Part shown: positions 10,489-21,480 of the stretch, piece after piece
How the letters are laid out: each line of letters opens with the position of its first letter
Position numbering within the stretch: the first letter of the stretch is position 1
Origin: Papilionanthe hookeriana x Papilionanthe teres
Lineage: Eukaryota; Streptophyta; Magnoliopsida; Asparagales; Orchidaceae
Assembly: GCA_022702705.1 (NCBI GenBank)
Contig: JAKZJZ010000084.1
Location: 31,548 to 95,547 of the forward strand
Direction of reading: 5' to 3'
DNA length: 64,000 bases
Program-made: the position numbers and the translations under genes
The notes under the pieces: model-generated
The model's database searches: none
Seen by the model: only the letters and a program-made list of their open reading frames with translations
What the model was told of the DNA's origin: nothing

Positions 10489-12262
10489 GTAATGTCCGAG
10501 CTTACGTGAGGCGAAGATCGGGGCCAGCGAGTGCTTCTCGATAGGAGGATACTTTACTTCCGTCGGGATTAGATGACGGCTTAAGTAGTAGAGAGCATTT
10601 TCTTTTCCCTCATCATTGACACAGGCTAGCGGGGCTCCGAGGAGGCGTCTAAAGCCGCGGTGTAAAGTATCAACGGTCTACACGAGGCCGGGGCTGCTAA
10701 GACGGGACGTGTCATTAAGTATTGTTTGATGTCATCGAAGGCATGTTGACATTTGGAGTCCCAAGTAAACTTGTCATCCTTCTTAATCAAAGCAGAAAAA
10801 GGCTGACACCTTCCTGACAAATTCGATATAAAGCGTCAAAGATATGCCAACTTTCCTTGAAAGGACCGTAGCTGTTTCAAGGTTTTAGGAGATGGCATTT
10901 CTAAGATAGCTTTAATCATTTTCGGATCAATTTCAATCCCGCGATGTCGGATGACAAATCCTAAGAATTTCCTGGAGGTGACGCCGAAGGCGCATTTTAA
11001 GGGATTCATCTTAAGGTTGTATTGTCTTAGTCGCTCGAAAAAAATTCTCAAATCATATATGTGATCTTCTTTCAGTTTGCTTTTGATGACCACATCATCC
11101 ACGTAGCACTCAACTTGGTTGTGAATGAGATCATCAAAAATCTTCGTCATCACTCTTTGGTATGTTGCTCCTGCGTTCTTTAGTCCGAATGGCATTACTG
11201 TGTAGCAATACACTCCGATCGGCGTTCTGAATGCCGTGAGCTTTTCATCTTCTGGTGCCATCTTTATCTGGTTGTATCCCGATGATCCATACATGAATGA
11301 AAATATTTCATGTGTTGAAGCAATGTCGATCATCAGTTCTGGGATTGGTAGTGGAAATTCATCTTTTGGACATGCTTTATTCAAATCTCTGAAATCCACG
11401 CAGATTCTGATCCGACCATTCTTCTTTCTGACTTGTACCATATTGGCTAACCAAGTAGGGTATTGTTCTTCACGGACAAATTTAGCGTCTATTAGCTTCT
11501 TAACTTCGCCTATTACTTGTTGCTCAATTTCTAGACGCATTCTTACGGGAGCTTGTCGGTCGGAACGAAGTAGGATCTACTCCTAACTTGTGAACTACGG
11601 CTTACGGAGCTAATCCCGGCATTTCGTCGTAACTCTAAGCAAAACGAGTCCTTGAATTCCATTAGTAGCTTGATTATGTTTTCGGAATATTTTTTATTGA
11701 GTAAGGAGCTAACAAAGGTTGGCCTAGACTCTTCGCTAGTACCTAAGTTAACTTCCATTAACTCGTCTATTGTAGATTTGATTTCTTCTTCGAATTCTGG
11801 TGGAGCATCTCCGATTTGGAAATCTTCAACATCTTCTGCAGCTGCCAAGCAGTTTTCATTAGGCTCGCAAGTGACAACCAAGCAAAATTCTGTATCATCA
11901 ACTGATCCTACTGTGCCGAATCCGAGACTATGTTTTGAATTGGGAGGCCAACCGGCATTATTCCATAATTTTTCAAAGTGTTGTGATCGGCCTTTTGTCC
12001 ATTGTCGAGGTAAGACACCACGTTGAATTAAATTTTGAACACAGGGAGAGTACCACTCAAAAGGTAGTTCCATTAATTCGGAAGAAGTAACATCTTCAAA
12101 TTGTACATCTTTTTCAGTATTGGAGGAGGAAACACCACGGTAAAACTTGATTGGCTTGGTACCACCACCATGCACTTCCTTGACCACCATACCCTCGATC
12201 TTATTAGAATGAATCGGGGTCAGGGTCATAGTATGTACATGATGGTTAATCTTCTCGTACAT
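10489..12262 (-). pseudogene. Reverse transcriptase and first RNase H, element A
   Basis: 12,262-11,543 is a conserved acidic linker of unknown role (VKEVHGGG, LPFEWYSPCVQNLI) that also occurs in element C. 11,540-10,836 is the RT: ICVDFRDLNKACPKDEFPLP in the fingers, FRTPIGVYCYTVMPFGL in the palm, and the catalytic YVDD at 11,093-11,104. 10,820-10,489 is the Ty3-type RNase H, interrupted near 10,626. There is a frame change at about 11,540. The domain order RT, RNase H, aRNase H, integrase is that of Ty3/gypsy Tat elements. Confidence 0.88.
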
Positions 12263-12436
12263 TGCTTTATATTCTTCATTCTTTTCATCTTCGAGAGAGA
12301 TCTTGAACTGGGGTTTCTTTTGACTTATTGTCGCTGCTTCTTTCTCAATTTCTTCTTCTTCTTCGGAAGTGTTCTCCCAATCAACATCGATGACCAGTTT
12401 CTTCTGTCCAACTGTTCCAACATTTCTTCCACGTGC

Positions 12437-13345
12437 TCATCCCCGGTCTCGACCTCGGGTGCGAGTTCTGGAGAAATCATCACCATCTCGCCGTAAGGGA
12501 GAGGTGAGTAACTGTTGGACTAGAACTTCAGGTTCTTCATCGTCTCGAATTTCTTTTGCTTCATTTAGTATGGTATTTCTAGAAAAGATTGTTTTCTTCG
12601 GGGGCGCGTAGTAGGCCGCATCTTCATAAATTCCAATTTCAAGCATGGAGAACGGTTGCAAATCACCTTTGATGCACTGTTCCCCTCCTTCGTAATACTT
12701 TATGCACTGGTGTAGAGACGACGATACCATCCAGTTTTCATGGATCCATGGTCGACCCAGTAGAGCGTTGAATGATGTCTCGGAATCAATTATGTGGAAT
12801 TTTGCGGTTGTCTTTGCTAAATCACCGGTCTTCATTAGTAGTGTTATCGATCCAAGAGCTCTCTCTCCTTTTTGATTGAAGCCTCTTAATAGCATTTTGT
12901 CTGCTTCAAGCTCGCGAGCATCAATTTCTAAATATGCTAGCGTCCGAAGATTCATTATGTTGATTGATGCTCCTGGATAAACCAACACTCTGGAGAGCGT
13001 AAACTTTCCAATAGTGACTGAAATGTATAACGATCGGTTGTGATCGAGTCGTTCCCGGTAATAGATCATTGTCCGTGAAGGTAACACCTCGTTGTTCTTT
13101 TAACGAGCAAACCTCGTCGAAGGAATTACCGACCATTCGAGCTAAACAAATTTACGGATCAAGTAAAGCCTTGATCGAGCCTCTCTCATCTCCTTTGACA
13201 GGATCAGAGCGTCGTATATGCTTAGTTTGGCTGGTAGCTTCCTAAGATGGGCTAGCACGTTGTAGTCCACTTTATTACCGTGTTCCTCGGTTTCTTCCCG
13301 AATGGGCAATTCCTTTGCCGGGGTTGGTTCTTCCTGAGCAACCAC
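12437..13345 (-). pseudogene. Retropepsin-like protease region, element A
   Basis: 13,345-13,142 and 13,136-12,921 carry a conserved pre-protease segment (LRKLPAKLSIYDALILSKEM). 13,087-12,437 is the protease: LYISVTIGKFTLSRVLV, then PGASINIM at the active-site loop, a hydrophobic flap region, and the C-terminal ALLGRPWIHE motif typical of gypsy proteases. The catalytic Asp position is Tyr (VYPGAS); element C keeps Asp but has Glu in place of the Gly. After the protease comes an Arg/Gly-rich tail (RTRTRGRDRG). Confidence 0.8.
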
Positions 13346-13844
13346 CTGTTTTCATTTATCCTTTGGACCCATTCTCGGCGGTAAGATTTTTCCACTTATT
13401 AAATTTACTTCAGTTATTTGTTCTGAATTTGGTGTTGAATCTGCCGGTGTATCCTCTTGAATTGGAACCACTGGCTCTTTTGAAGTTGCTTCGGTGTCTG
13501 AGGGTTCTAATTCTATCATGATCGGAGCTCCTTGGATTTCATAAATGGACTCGTTGCTTGTCGAGCTTTCGTAGCCTCCTTTGTGATGTCTTCTTCGTCT
13601 TGGTCGTCGAGGTTGTGTATGATTTGAGAATCGTTATTTGTATTGGAATTGAGATCCAGATTAAGCCGGTTGTCGTTAGTTACGTAATCGCTAGAAACAG
13701 TCAAAACGTAGCCAACGCCATAACCCTTATCATTATAAGATCCTGCCGGGGCTAGCAAATAATCATGCAGAGTCAGGAGTTCGAGGGATTTCTCCCCCGA
13801 ATCGAAAATAACCATCCTAGGCTAAGCAGCCTCTAGTCTACCCT
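13346..13844 (-). pseudogene. Gag-protease linker region, element A
   Basis: About 500 bp encoding a low-complexity Asn/Asp-rich stretch (SNTNNDSQIIHNLDDQDEED) after SGEKSLELLTLHDYLLAPAG. It is co-linear with 46,890-47,430 in element C. No known domain. Stops and phase changes make it non-functional here. Confidence 0.6.
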
Positions 13845-15516
13845 TCAGAGCCTCAGTCTTCTTTTCTTCCACGATCTTCTCCTCCTTCTGGGGCAGTTCT
13901 TCATCGCGAGTGATAGTGCCGGCTCGACGGGTCTCAAACTGCGAGTTGAAGCACGTACCGAAGCGGCTAGATGTGATCCAAAATTTTCTTCGATGATTTT
14001 GTCCGGACGAGTACTCCATCCATCATCAGTCGTGTAAGGGTCTATCGGAACAATGGGATCCGTTGAAATAACATTGACGGAACCTCCCTTCTGGGGTTCC
14101 TTCATGTATTCCTTTGGGATCGTTATGTTCCCTCTCCGGAGATTGTCATGAAGCCAACTCTTGAAAGTGATGCAATCCTCTATCTTGTTTCCGAGCATCT
14201 GATGGTAAGGGCAATAGTTCGGATGATCTTTCTTATTGACTTCCTCCGGCTTCTTAGGCTCTGGCAGCTGAAAGTCCGGTGTCTTCATTAAGCTGCGGAA
14301 CATTTTCGCTACTGCTTCAGTTTTGAATGGGTATTCTCTATTTAGAAGTTCTCTTAAAGTACGTGACGAACGAGGCAGTTTTTCATAATGCTTAGGCGAC
14401 TGATAGCTCGGACGAGCTTGCTGATAACCCTGCTGAGGTTGCTGATAGCCTCGCTGAGGTTGTCGATAAGTCCTTTGCGGTGGTTTACAACTAGATCGTG
14501 GTCGCTTCCGATCGTATCCGAACCGTTCGCTTGCCCTTATCTACTGCCGCGACGATTCTAGATTTCTTTTTGAATGTTTTCACAGGCTTCTGCTTATCGT
14601 TCTTGACCGCGAAACTTCACTGTTTTGCCTCTTCTTGCAAGCTCCTGGCCTTGCTAAGCAACTTCTCGAAAGTCTTGATTGTAAATCCTTTAAGGAGGAG
14701 TGCTATCGGACCATGGATACTCTTAAGTAGGATACCGACTGCATGTTGTTCTTGAAGCTGTGGTTCACACTTCATGCTTAAGTTTCTCCATCAAAGTATG
14801 TAATCCACTAAAGTCTCATTCGGCTTTTGTTGCTCTACCACTAGATCACCGATAGTGATGTGGTGCTGAGCCCCGACAAATCGTTTAATGAAGAGATTCT
14901 CTAGTTCTGAAAAGGTCTTTACTGAACCGTTCGGCAATTCTGTGTACCAGTCGAAGGCAATCCCTGATAAACTGCTGACGAACTGGCGGAAGATTAGAGT
15001 GTCGCTCCCACCGGCATTGCAGCAACTAGCACGAAAATGTGCGACATGCTGCCGAGGGTTTCCTGTTTTATCAAAAGTCTTAAATAGAAATGGTACGAAG
15101 CCTTTCGGGTATTGGACTGCATCAAACTCTTCGGGGTAAGGTCTACCCGTCTGAATGGATGCTCCACTCTTGGATTGTGCTAAAGCTTCTCACACCTGCT
15201 GTTCTACCATATTTTTAATATCCTTTTCTGGAATCATGCTTTATGTAGAATCCTTCTTTGGTGGTTTGTCTCCATTGACGGATGTGATCTCCTTTCCTAT
15301 ATCTGCAATATGGATAATTTCTGGGGGTGTCTCTTTTTGATGTTGGGCCTGACTCTGGAGAGTGGCTAAGGCAGCAGCCATCTCTTCCATCCTCTTTGCC
15401 ATCTGGGAAATTGTATCATCTCTTTCCCGAAACTGTGCTCTCAACACTTTCGGTTAATCTCTTTCTGCAGCTGCCAGAGCACCTTGCGAAGCTGACGATG
15501 GTCGTGTCTCTACCAT
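13845..15516 (-). pseudogene. Gag, element A
   Basis: Starts at the ATG at 15,516-15,514 (MVETR), followed by a coiled-coil-like stretch (DDTISQMAKRMEEMAAALATL). The central retrotransposon Gag domain is in fragments (FSELENLFIKRF, NETLVDYILRW). A basic Gln/Pro-rich region lies near 14,400-14,500. A zinc-knuckle-like motif near 14,180-14,222 reads C-x2-H-x4-N-x4-C, where element C has the full C-x2-H-x4-H-x4-C. Gag coats the RNA in the virus-like particle. Many stops and frameshifts. Confidence 0.82.
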
Positions 15517-15529
15517 GTTGATCTCGGCA

Positions 15530-16760
15530 TACTCGTCATTCATAAATTCTGATGAGTCGATTTCATCTCCTAGTTCTTCTTCTCTTTATTTTGCTAACCG
15601 TAGGATGTCGGTCCTTAACTTCTCCATGGCATCCTCTAGTGGCTCTTTTCGCACGGTCTCGCAGTTGTCTCGTGACGTTTGTTGAACTTCCTTCCCGGGT
15701 GTCCCCTTTATTACAGTAGCACTTTCTTCTGATTCAAGTCTCCTGACGAGGCTTTTCTTCTCAGGACATTGTTTTGGTCTTAGTTCGCCAGTAGTAGGTC
15801 GCCATACCATCCTTCTTGCAGCCGGAAGCCTAGGATCGGATGGTCTATCGGCTATATGATGGAAGGTGGTATCCTCCCTAATTTGTAGACCCGATACAAC
15901 AATGGGTGGACTGGCTTTTATCTTCTTCTTTGGTTTCTCTGTGGCAGCAACAAGCTCTATTCGCGGTCGAGGCGGGATTTAGGCGGCACCCGTCCTATCC
16001 TTCTTAAGATTTCGACACGGGGCACCTTTCTTTCTTTGCCGATCTTTCTATCACGGCTTGCGGTCGGGCAAATGGCGTAGCCTTATCCCTTTTCCTCTTG
16101 TAATTGCTGTAGTATGCAGGTCGGGGTAATGCGGTGGCGATCCTACGAACATTCTCTTCATCTGATGCGGCAGAGAGGTGGTGAAACCTGCTCCCTTCCA
16201 ATAGAGGTATATACTCAGGCAATTCTTCTCTTTCTTCAGGAATTTCTTCTAGAAAAGCAACTTCGGCGGCTCTAGCTTTCTTGGCGATCTTCCCGCTTCT
16301 ATTTCTCCTTTGAGTCCGAGTTAGGGGTGCAACTCTTGAACCTGGACCCAATCTCAAAAAGATGGTATTGTAGCGAAATCGTACCCTCCGCGGTGACGGG
16401 CTCATCACGGACTTGGATTTCCTTCCCCTTCGGTTGGCGGAAGTCGGGGTAGGTGCGAGAGATGACTAGATCGGTGGGGGTAAAGATAACGGTCCTCCTA
16501 CGAACGGTAGTACTCCTCTCGAGTGGAACCCTTTGCAGGGGAGGGAATTCTTGAGTCGACTTCAGGTTGAACTCAATCACGGGCTCTTCAGTTTCTGACA
16601 CTTTGTCCATTAGTGTGAAGAGAGTGACGTCAGCGAACTTGACATCTGTGTTGCCAAATCCTTGTCCAAAACGGATGATCCCATTGTCGGGCAGCTCATC
16701 CTTGTAAACGGCGAAGTCCATTCCATTGGTGAAGGAGAAGATTAACTTTGGGGCAGTCAT
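15530..16760 (-). pseudogene. ORF1 upstream of Gag, element A
   Basis: Starts MTAPKLIFSFTNGMDF at 16,760. It continues in a second frame (16,408-16,004, LTRTQRRNRSGKIAKKARAA, basic) and a third (15,810-15,586, MVWRPTTGELRPKQ). An ORF of unknown function before Gag is typical of Ogre elements. Its last block is in the same frame as Gag, and no stop separates them except a TAA near 15,588, so ORF1 and Gag may once have been one reading frame. The first 35 residues resemble the start of the AlkB gene's protein. Confidence 0.7.
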
Positions 16761-17251
16761 TTTCTGCAGGGCGGATTCCGAATGTCAGTCCCGAATTATG
16801 CTTCTTTTCATCGTAAAGTTTAGGACGAAAAAGAAAGAGTCCGAACACATTTGTGATTTTTAAAAGAGATTGTTTATTAGGAGGTTCATTTGTTAGAAAC
16901 AAAGCAATTAAAGGAAAAAGGTTATAGAAAAGGTAAAGGGCCCGACTTAGAATTGGAAAGGAAGAGAAAGTCTTATGCAAGACTTCTCGACTCGAAGGAC
17001 CGCTCCTAAACTAACACCTATTGGGGATCTACCCCACCTTAGAAAAGAGGTAAAAGGATCTCGGAACCTCTCTGTTTAGGGGTATCCAAACAGTGGCTCC
17101 TAAATCCGGAAGGAGTTGGCTATACTCGTTCAAGACAGAAATGAACGGGGTATTCCAACAGAAGAATGGTAGTTTTGGTCCACTAGGGATATGGACTCAC
17201 CACCGATTTATGAAAGCAAAGCCATCTGATCAAAATGGAGAGAGGAAATAG
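16761..17251 (-). other. 5' leader of element A
   Basis: About 490 bp between the PBS and the ORF1 start. Well conserved with 43,414-43,938 in element C (for example GTGTTCGGACTCTTTCTTTT). This is where packaging and dimerisation signals would be expected. I can see sequence conservation but no specific motif. Confidence 0.6.
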
Positions 17252-17270
17252 TCCCCAGCGGAGTTGCTAG
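17252..17270 (-). promoter_or_regulatory. tRNA primer-binding site, element A
   Basis: On the element strand, TAGCAACTCCGCTGGGG begins 4-5 nt after the LTR end. Element C has TGGCGACTCCACTGGGGA in the same place. This form with TGGCGACTCC resembles PBS sequences reported for Ogre elements, which are assigned to tRNA-Arg. I could not match it against a tRNA set. The A copy has several changes. Confidence 0.7.
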
Positions 17271-17464
17271 AAATTGTCGGCATATTTTTAGGTTTGTGTT
17301 ATATTTTAAAAAGGGGGTCGCCTACAGAAGTTGTCGGTGAATTTTAAATTTTAAATTTAATTTAAATATGTATATAATTTGGAAAGTAGCATTTGATTTT
17401 GAAAATAATTTTAAGTTTGAAGATTTTAAGATATGAAATCAAACCGATCTCACATCCCGAATAG

Positions 17465-17474
17465 TTTATATAAA
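17465..17474 (-). promoter_or_regulatory. Candidate TATA box in the LTR of element A
   Basis: TTTATATAAA lies about 190 bp from the LTR end nearest the PBS. The same palindromic box is conserved in the solo LTR (35,806-35,815) and in the LTR before element C (43,186-43,195). If used, transcription would start about 30 bp further on, leaving a short R-U5 and a U3 of more than 6 kb. Inferred from position and conservation only. Confidence 0.4.
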
Positions 17475-17609
17475 CGAGCACCGCACCACAAACCGTGTAT
17501 TTATTCCGAAGAATAGACACACTACTTGATGATGGGGCTCGAATAAATAAACTAAAAGATTTGTGACATCCGTTTGGTCTGTGAAGCATATTTATAAGCC
17601 GACAAGTTC

Positions 17610-17722
17610 CCCTGCTTAATATAAATGAATTAAGCAGGGTTTATATTACCTGGGTTCTTAAAGTTCCCTATAAGGCAAGCCCCTATAGTTAATTACATCT
17701 TAAATGACGGGAATCATTTAAG
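17610..17722 (-). other. Cluster of three hairpins in the LTR
   Basis: Three neighbouring inverted repeats: CCCTGCTTAAT/ATTAAGCAGGG (17,610-17,639); a CTATAGGGG-like pair around CTTG (about 17,666-17,687); and CTTAAATGA/TCATTTAAG (17,699-17,722). The B/C LTR has the same three at 35,454-35,568. In the solo LTR the first is degraded while the third is nearly intact. They lie upstream of the candidate TATA box. Confidence 0.6.
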
Positions 17723-18399
17723 AAAACTCTCGATAATGATCAGTGGTTTTGCCGTCATCCCAAGCTGCACTTAAAACACATGTTAATGCATTTAAATATT
17801 TTGCAAGAAATACCTAGGTAAAGCTAAGGGAAAGGGTTTTGGTTGTCTACCATATTCCTAATCCTATAACTAGTCATCTCCTATGACGTCTAGGTTCTTG
17901 GTTTGATTTAAGGATGATTTTCTTCATCAAAGAACAATTAAATTCAGTTGTTCTTCTAAAACATCCCGTCATATTGAGGAAGTGCTTAGGACGAGTCATA
18001 AACATCTTTTCAATATTTCTAGGATTGTTTTGAGTCCCAGTAAATTTAGTTGTACAAGTGAATTAATCATCCAAGGGTTTAAGTTTTGTTCCCTTGCTCA
18101 GTGAACTAGGACATTTGAATATCCTATAAGTGAAGTAACACTTCACTTGATACTTCATTTAAGAGTTATAATAATAAGAGCTTTAAAAGGGCAAATCAAC
18201 TTATTACATATTTTAATGATTTAAACTTAATGATTTAATTTTAATTTTGACTTAATTATAAAAAATTAGTTTAAGTTTAGAATAGTGTTCAAGTCCTTTA
18301 TGTTTTAAGTTTACTTTAAGTGTTTGGTTTAACTCTTAATGATTTCATTTAGATGTGTTGTTAAATGATTTTAATTCAATATAATTTTAATTTAATTTA

Positions 18400-18560
18400 A
18401 GTTAAGTTAATTTAATTTAATTTAATTTAATTTAATTTAATTTAATTTAATTTAATTTAATTTGATTTAATTTAATTTAATTTAATTTAAATTAAATTTT
18501 TAATTTAATTTAATTTTAAATTTTAATTTAATTTGATTTAATTTATTTTGATTTAATTTT
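18400..18560. repeat. (TTTAA)n microsatellite in the LTR of element A
   Basis: Long run of TTTAA/TTAAT units inside the 5' LTR, in a wider A/T-only zone (18,360-18,670). Equivalent arrays in the other LTRs are at about 33,340-33,660 and 37,780-38,160 and differ in length, as expected of a simple repeat. Confidence 0.85.
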
Positions 18561-20449
18561 AATTTTTTATCTTAATATATTAAATATGATTTAATTTAAT
18601 TATTAAGGTGTTAACTTGATTTAGATTTTGATTTAATTTAATCTCAACATCTTAAATTTAATTTAATTTAATTGTTAAATTGTTTAGCATTTTAAATTTT
18701 AAGTTAGGATTATCCTTTTAGTTAAGAATTAAATATTATTGAAGTGATTAATTTAGGGATTCATAAATTAAAGAATAAATATCCTCTTAATAATATCCCT
18801 ACTTTAATGATTCCAATTTCTATTATTCTTCCAAAATTTCAATTAATTAATTAATTAAAGTTTTATTTTAATTATATTTGAAATGGTTAGTAGGTTTCTA
18901 CCCTCAATCATTTAAGTTTCAATCATCCAAAATAAGTTTAAAATCAAATATTTTACCCTCCCCTTTTTTATTAATCCTAAAATTTTAATTAAGGGTTGAA
19001 ATTTTTTAATTACCCTTTTGCCCTTCAAGCTTAATAATTCTATAACTCACTAAACTAAGCTCAAGTGAACTTGAAATTTTTATGTAACCTCACTCACATG
19101 TCAATTAAGACATTAGAGGAGAAAATGTGATTTTTCTGTATTTAATTTATTTATGTAATTATTTTTAATGGAAAATAAGGGTTTTCAAGGAAAATTCAAT
19201 AACATGACCAAGGAAATATTTCTATCCTTAAGAAAATTATGGTATGTTCCTAATGACCAGAGGACCATTTGGCTAATTTTGGTGATTTTTTGAATTATAT
19301 TTTATTTATTAGAATTATTTTGAATTTTGGAGTATTAATTAATTTAAAAAAGAAATAAAAGTTCAAAAATGGATTTTATATTTTTCAAGAATCTCTCTGA
19401 CCTCAGGGAAATCAGAGAACCAAATTTTATATTTTTTCTGATTTTTTTTTATTTATTAGAATTATTTTAGTGGAAATGATAAAGAAAATCATTTTTTTAA
19501 TTCAAAAATTGTTTTAAGCCTTTAAAATTCATTATCTTACCCTAGAGACTTAGGAAAAATATTTGGTTTGTTCCTAGGTGATTAGAATTCAAAATGTGAC
19601 ATTTTGGTAATTTTTAATATTTTTATGATCGTTATTATTTTTTTAATTATTAAAAATATTAAAATAATGATAAAAATCAACTTTTTTAGAAAATTACAAT
19701 TTTAATTTTCCTAAACTCCTCTGATATCAGGGAAACCCAAAACTATTTTTGTGAATTTTTGAAAAGTATTTTGTGAGTTATGAATTTTTAAAGTTTAATT
19801 TTGGTTATGTGACTTAATTAATCCATTTAGTGGGGTTAAACAAATCCAATTGACTTCAAATTTTTATGTGATGTTCCCCTGATCCTAAAGATCAATGAAG
19901 AATTTTTTTCAAGTTAATTTGATGTGTAATTAACCCTAATTAATTAAAGTTCAATTTTGGGTGTTTAAGCCGATTAGGGTTGTTCCATGTGAATTAACTC
20001 AAAACCTATTTTTTCTAGGTTCCTCTGGTCATAAGGAACTTCACCAAATTTTTCTAGATTTTATTTCACAACATGCTAATTATTGAAATTAAAATACTCA
20101 AAACGAGTAACATGCGATTGGAAAATCAATAACTTCTCATAGGGATGGCCTCTGACCTTGGAAAATTCGGGGAATGTTCCCTAGATCAGAGGCTTCAAAA
20201 TCCCTATGGTCTCATGCCATGGTGAATTGTCTATGCAAATGGAGAATTAAAATACCACAGAGAGTAAATAAATCATTAAAAATAAAATACTTAATGAAAT
20301 GACTTGATTTCTTTTCCACATTATTCTTCTCTGTTCACTGAGCAAGAGGGTATTTTTATTTTATTTTTGTAATTTTTCTACAAAAAGTTATGAATTTTTA
20401 AAGTTTCTGATATTTAATAAATACATTAAATACCCTATTTATCTACTTA

Positions 20450-21480
20450 TCCACGCGGCGCCAGCGAAACATCGGCAGCTCCGAACACCACGCGTCGCCA
20501 TTTGATTCGTCGCCACTGTCCGACTCAGCGCTACGCGGCGCACTATTCATGCTCCATCTCCCGCTGTTCATGCTCCATTTGCGCGTGTATTGAATGGACG
20601 GCATCCGCTCATCGTCCCCAATCGACCTCACCCGAGAGCCGTCCACACTAAAACCTTAATATCTCACTTGATTCTCAATGGATTTTTGTGTTCTTATGCT
20701 CTATGGATTCGTCTTAAAGAGACGAACACATCTATACGTTAATCATGCATTGAAATTAAGGCAATAGGAAGGGAGAATTCATGGAAGCTCGGGAGGAGGA
20801 GAGAGCTCATACCTTTGCTCAGAGAAGTGTGACTTCAATCTGAGAGTTGTGTCACCTTCGATTGAGTCCAAGTAAGCTCCAGATGAAGTCTCTGGCCCTA
20901 GGGAATTGTCTAGACTCGAATTCGACCAGACCCGATTCCAAAGCTTGGAGGCTTGAGCAAATGGGTGGCCTGGAGAGGGGGCTTTCACTGAGGAACTCCT
21001 TCTCTTGATCTTGTGCAGGTGTGGGTGAGTTTAATTTGAGTTTGGTGGAAAATTGGAAAGTGTCCTGGTTTTGGGTGGAATTTTGGTCGAGAAATTGAGC
21101 TCTGTGGATGGGGATTAGGGAAAATTATCACTGGGGATCAATTGCTCTAAGTGTGGAGGATGGTCTGGAATAATTTTGGCAGAGTTTCTGTATGGTTTGG
21201 TGCAACTCTCCCCTTGGCCGAGAGGGGGTGGTGCTTAAATAGAGTTGGCTGGAAAGCCTTCCAGGGGGAGTTAAGGGCTGGGATCGGCTGCTCTGGGCAA
21301 GGGAAGAACAGCTCCAATGGCCATTGGGCATGGGGCAGCTCAGCAAGAGAGAATTTCAATGTTGGGCTCCTCCCAAGGTCTCGGCCATGTGGTTTTCCGG
21401 CGGCTGTGGTGGTCGGCCGGCCAGGGTCGAGTCTCCATCTTGACCGGTGAGGACAGGGCTTGACAATGGTGAAGTCAATT
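20450..21480. other. GC-richer island within the LTR of element A
   Basis: Starts abruptly in A/T-rich DNA with CCACGCGGCGCCAGCG. Related islands occur in all four LTR copies (about 1,264-2,330, 30,450-31,490 and 39,895-40,930). No reading frame is shared among the copies over more than a short stretch, so I do not call a gene. It may be a captured gene or exon fragment, or an LTR regulatory region. Origin not recognised. Confidence 0.45.
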
